Below the pieces are notes generated by a model. That model saw nothing but the letters and a program-made list of their open reading frames with translations. It was not told where the DNA came from and did no database searches. From Sulfuracidifex metallicus DSM 6482 = JCM 9184 (GTDB lineage: Archaea > Thermoproteota > Thermoprotei_A > Sulfolobales > Sulfolobaceae), in the NCBI GenBank assembly GCA_032834875.1, contig CP135238.1, positions 254,011 through 318,010 on the forward strand: a DNA stretch of 64,000 nt, read 5' to 3'. Of this stretch, positions 60,901-64,000 are shown piece by piece; within the stretch, counting starts at the first letter, position 1; each line of letters opens with the position of its first letter. The position numbers were made by a program, and so were the translations under genes.

Positions 60901-61337
60901 GAGTAAGTGTCTTCACTTTACTTTCCTATTTTAAATCGATCACTCCGACTTTGTATTCGTACACCTCAATAGATGTTGTGGGAATAGTTTTATCTCTAGT
61001 TGGAATAGGAATCTCTACGATTTATCTTAAGAACATTAATGTTAAGCCTATAATGCCTTTAATAAACTTCGCTTATTACGGATGGTTAGTTTATCCCATA
61101 TTTGACCTAATAGGTTACGGATACGCTTCCTTAGCGACAAGAGTCTATAGTTATATAGAGAAAGGTATACTTGATAGAGGTATAAACGAGATGCTGCCTG
61201 CTTTCATAACTGAATTTGGTTCTAGGATATATAAAACGGTTCAGAACGGAGTTCTGTCAAACTACGTTTCCCTTTACACTTGGGGAATTGCGTTCATTCT
61301 CATACTACTCTTGCTATACTTAGGGGTGGTCGGATGA
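57939..61337 (+). CDS. nuoML: Fused complex I antiporter-like subunit: NuoM-like plus NuoL-like
   Basis: One 1132-residue chain holds two proton-pumping subunits. Residues about 1-485 are NuoM-like: [20 protein letters not shown] with the helix-5 Glu, [20 protein letters not shown] with the key Lys region, and [16 protein letters not shown]. Residues about 490-1130 are NuoL-like: [52 protein letters not shown] and [20 protein letters not shown], ending in a long lateral helix and a last membrane helix. The start is GTG 57939 with a GAGGTGG ribosome site. The order M before L is the reverse of bacterial operons. Confidence 0.9.
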   Translation: [1132 protein letters not shown]

Positions 61338-62728
61338 TATCCTTCGTAGATTACTTACCTTTAATAATACCTTCAATTCTTCTGGTATTTTCTTCTATTG
61401 CAGTGCTTTACATAGACGATGGAAGGAAGGATAGATTTTCCATTTCATTTAACTTAGCGATAATTACCATGATAGTTACTTTAGCGGCAGAGGTAGTGTT
61501 CTGGGCTAAAGGTATATATGGGTTTTACCTCTTCTCTAAGAACGTTTATATAGACGTGGAAGCCTACCTCTTTTCCATAGCAGCCTTATTGGGAGGAATA
61601 ATAGGACTTCTGGGAGGCTACGATAACATCATGAACTGGAAGGCCAGAGCTTCCTTAATCTCTTTAACTATGTTACTTGTGTTAGGAATAATTTACATGT
61701 CGTTCTCATTTAGCGTGATAATGATATTAGTTTCCTGGGCTGTTTCCTCAGCTGCAACTTACGTAATCGCAATGGCAAGGAAGGACTTTAGATCAACTAA
61801 GGCTGGAATAAAATATCTAGTAATGGGATTAATATCAAGTTCTTTAATGATAATGGGATTTGCTCTTTACGTTGCATCTACTGGATCTCTAGTATTTACA
61901 CAGCAAGTTCTCTATGAGCCTTTATTCTTACTTTCCGTGGCATTGCTTTCAGTTTCATTTTTATTCAAGATAGGTTCATTTCCTTTCCAGGGTTGGCTGC
62001 CTGACGTTTATTCCATGTCTGACAGAACGTCAATCTCAATCATATCCAGTGTAGGTAAATTGATAGGGATAGTTCCACTTTTCAAGGTTTTAGTTTACAG
62101 TGATCCAAACAAGTACGAGCTAGTAATTTACATAGCTCTAGCCATAGCTAGCTTATTCGTAGGAAACTTCATAGCGTTCTCTAGGCAAGACGTTTCCTCC
62201 ATACTGGCATTTTCATCCGTGTCCCAAATGGGCTTCTTCTTAGTTGCGTTTGCCATGCTTTTCTCCGACCTAAACGTTGCTATTGTAGCAATATTAATAC
62301 AGAGCATAGCTTATGTAGTAGCACAAGCTGGTCTGTTTCACTTTGTAGATCATTTTGAAAGAATTTCGGGCACTGCTGATTTATCGGGTCTTCGTGGAAT
62401 GGCTAGATCAGATAAATGGCTTGCATTTGGAGCTACTATCTTAGTCTTAAGCTTGCTGGGAATACCTCCGATAGTTGGCTTCTGGGGAAAATTATTCGTC
62501 TTCGAGTCATCCTTCGCTTATCCTTGGTTGACTATAATAGCAGTAATAAACAGCGCCATATCCGCAGGTTACTACATACCAATAATGAGAGAAATGTTTA
62601 GAGATGGAGAATTCGTCAAAGTAAATTCTACTTCCAGAGATACTGTCATTTCATCCGCCGTACTTAGCATAGCGTTGGGAATTTTAGCCCCACTTCTATT
62701 TGGGATAGTGGTGTCACAGCTTGGTTAA
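61334..62728 (+). CDS. nuoN: Complex I subunit N (NuoN-like)
   Basis: Third antiporter-like subunit, about 14 helices, 464 residues from ATG 61334, which overlaps the fusion gene's TGA (ATGA). Markers: [20 protein letters not shown] with the central Lys, [38 protein letters not shown]. The frame upstream of ATG 61334 lies inside the previous gene. It ends 8 bases inside the following inositol phosphate synthase gene. Confidence 0.92.
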
Positions 62729-63773
62729 AGTGGCGATAATCGGCGTAGGGAACGTAGCTTCCGCCTTGCTACAATCCTTGGAAATGGTTAAGAACGGTTC
62801 TAAAGTTCAGGGGATAAGAGAAGATCTTCCACTGAGTCCTTCTGATATTGAGGTAGTTTCAGCTTTCGATGTTGATAAGAGAAAGGTAGGATTACCCCTA
62901 TCTAGGGCAATATTTGAAAGACCTAATGTAGTTGAACCTTTAGCTCAGGTTAGAGATTGGGGCGTTATGGTGAAGAGAGGACCTACATTAGATGGAAGGG
63001 AAGGAGTATTAGGTGAAATTATAGAGGAATCAGAGGATAAACCAGTTGATGTGGCGGAGGAGATACGTCAGTCAGGCGCAGAGGTAGTTCTAAATCTTCT
63101 TCCTACCGGAGCAGATAAAGCTTCAATTTATTACGCTCAGAGATCCTTAGAAGCAGGTTCATCTTTCATTAACGCTACTCCTTCTCCTGTCACCAGACTG
63201 TTAGGCGATAAATTCGTGGAGGCTGGATTGCCTCTACTTGGAGATGACTTATTAAGTCAAATCGGAGGAACGGCTTTTCATGCAGGTCTAATAGACTTCT
63301 TAAAGTCACGAGGTGTTAAGGTAACCAGATCTTATCAAATAGATATTGCAGGCACTACCGAAGCTCTTGTAACCCTAGAGGACAAGAGGAAGGATTTAAA
63401 GAAAGGTATAAAATCATCTTTTCTATCGTCTCACTCCGATGCTGACGTTGTAGCTGGAACATCAGACTATGTTGAATTCTTAAGAGACAAGAGAGTCAGT
63501 TACATGGTTATTGAAGGAACTTACTCCATCGGAGTACCAATAAGGGTTGACATATCCCTTAAGACTATGGACGCACCTAATGCAGTAGCTCCATTAATAG
63601 ACTTGATTAGGTACTCAAAAATGCTTAAGGATAACAATATGGGTGGTCCAATCAAAGAGGTATGTGGTTACTACTTCAAGAATAGCATAGATAAATATAA
63701 TTCCTTTGAAGAGGCAAAGTTAGCATTAGATAAATTTACGAAAAGTTTGATGAGAGAACCCCGGACTGAATAA
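62721..63773 (+). CDS. ino1: Myo-inositol-1-phosphate synthase
   Basis: Converts glucose-6-phosphate to inositol-1-phosphate with NAD, supplying inositol for archaeal phospholipids. The Rossmann start is [60 protein letters not shown] and [20 protein letters not shown] are family landmarks, the last with catalytic Lys/Asp neighbours. 350 residues is normal for archaea. The start is TTG 62721, overlapping the nuoN stop, so it is probably part of the same message although unrelated in function. A GTG three codons later is the alternative. Confidence 0.92.
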   Translation: MVKVAIIGVGNVASALLQSLEMVKNGSKVQGIREDLPLSPSDIEVVSAFDVDKRKVGLPLSRAIFERPNVVEPLAQVRDWGVMVKRGPTLDGREGVLGEIIEESEDKPVDVAEEIRQSGAEVVLNLLPTGADKASIYYAQRSLEAGSSFINATPSPVTRLLGDKFVEAGLPLLGDDLLSQIGGTAFHAGLIDFLKSRGVKVTRSYQIDIAGTTEALVTLEDKRKDLKKGIKSSFLSSHSDADVVAGTSDYVEFLRDKRVSYMVIEGTYSIGVPIRVDISLKTMDAPNAVAPLIDLIRYSKMLKDNNMGGPIKEVCGYYFKNSIDKYNSFEEAKLALDKFTKSLMREPRTE

Positions 63774-63852
63774 ATGATGCTATTCGTGTGAGTGCTGAAT
63801 ACAGTTAACATACAGACTTTATTTCATTTTTACACGTTAACTTCGTTCTTGT

Positions 63853-64000
63853 TTACTTTATTATTCCCTCTCCCTTTAGTCTCATGTATCTCATGTACAG
63901 TTTAATTGCATGCTTGCATATCTTCTCTCCGCATTCACATGAAGAATCAACTAGCTTTCCTTCATCAACAATTATGGTTACCTTGTAGTAACCCATAGCG
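63853..64000 (-). CDS. SWIM zinc-finger protein, 5' end at or beyond window edge
   Basis: The minus-strand frame ending at TAA 63853-63855 reads GYYKVTIIVDEGKLVDSSCE then CGEKICKHAIKLYMRYMRL, the CxCx(4)CxH zinc-binding pattern of SWIM domains. An ATG occurs at 63996 but the frame is open to the edge, so the true start may lie outside. SWIM proteins in archaea have been linked to recombination and repair with RadA paralogues; the assignment to such a role here is only family knowledge. Confidence 0.75.
   Translation of the reverse strand, partial: AMGYYKVTIIVDEGKLVDSSCECGEKICKHAIKLYMRYMRLKGEGIIK

Overview
The window looks like chromosome from a thermoacidophilic archaeon of the order Sulfolobales (Crenarchaeota/Thermoproteota). 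The evidence is gene content and style: a Sulfolobus-type XPD helicase, a PolB2/Dpo2-type DNA polymerase in its three-gene operon, a tricorn protease, an acid sedolisin, an archaeal complex I operon without E/F/G subunits, an AT-rich sequence, and many leaderless genes whose TATA box lies about 25-28 nt before the start codon. The genus cannot be fixed from the sequence alone.

Layout. 1-4.8 kb: a leftward cobalamin (anaerobic corrin ring) operon, cbiX-cbiC fusion > cbiH > cbiD > cbiT > cbiL > cbiF, leaving the window at base 1. 5.0-7.2 kb: two transporters, an EamA-type exporter and an ArsB-type pump. 7.3-11.1 kb: an orphan molybdenum hydroxylase large subunit, 1.2 kb of decayed sequence with one small intact Cys-containing ORF, and a cyclase-family hydrolase. 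11.1-15.4 kb: a sugar-type ABC importer (fused permease and ATPase leftward, binding protein divergent). 15.7-17.0 kb: HtrA-like protease, zinc-ribbon membrane protein, tRNA-Thr(GGT). 17.9-23.3 kb: an OYE/trimethylamine-dehydrogenase-like flavoenzyme, a small acidic protein, DUF763, citrate synthase, a PhoU-like DUF47 protein and a relic after it. 23.4-31.3 kb: sedolisin, DUF2173, tricorn. 31.3-33.8 kb: dpo2 operon. 33.8-40.3 kb: two MFS transporters (one frameshifted near its end), a Rieske oxygenase, OsmC-like, AbrB-like, HAD and hypothetical genes. 40.4-45.2 kb: thiC with an overlapping Rieske protein, a small protein resembling the I9 inhibitor fold followed by XPD, a glutaredoxin-like protein and a TusA-like protein. 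45.3-51.5 kb: a membrane/coiled-coil protein, superoxide dismutase, an NDP-sugar pyrophosphorylase with a DUF364-like protein, a DUF255/YyaL-like protein and DUF2175. 51.6-52.4 kb: a dead tnpB whose middle third is inverted. 52.6-63.8 kb: thyX, the complex I operon nuoA-C-D-H-I-J-K-(M+L fusion)-N with no nuoB, and inositol-1-phosphate synthase. A SWIM-finger gene is cut by the right edge.

The most useful leads are: the dpo2 operon with its damage-response hexamer and altered catalytic motif C; the internally inverted tnpB; the CbiC domain that has Phe where the catalytic His should be; the NuoM-NuoL fusion with nuoB missing; perfect palindromes upstream of sod, thiC and tricorn; the thiC/Rieske overlap; and the repaired reading frame of an MFS gene. 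No CRISPR array, complete insertion sequence or integrated virus was seen, and no clearly new multi-gene system is evident beyond these.
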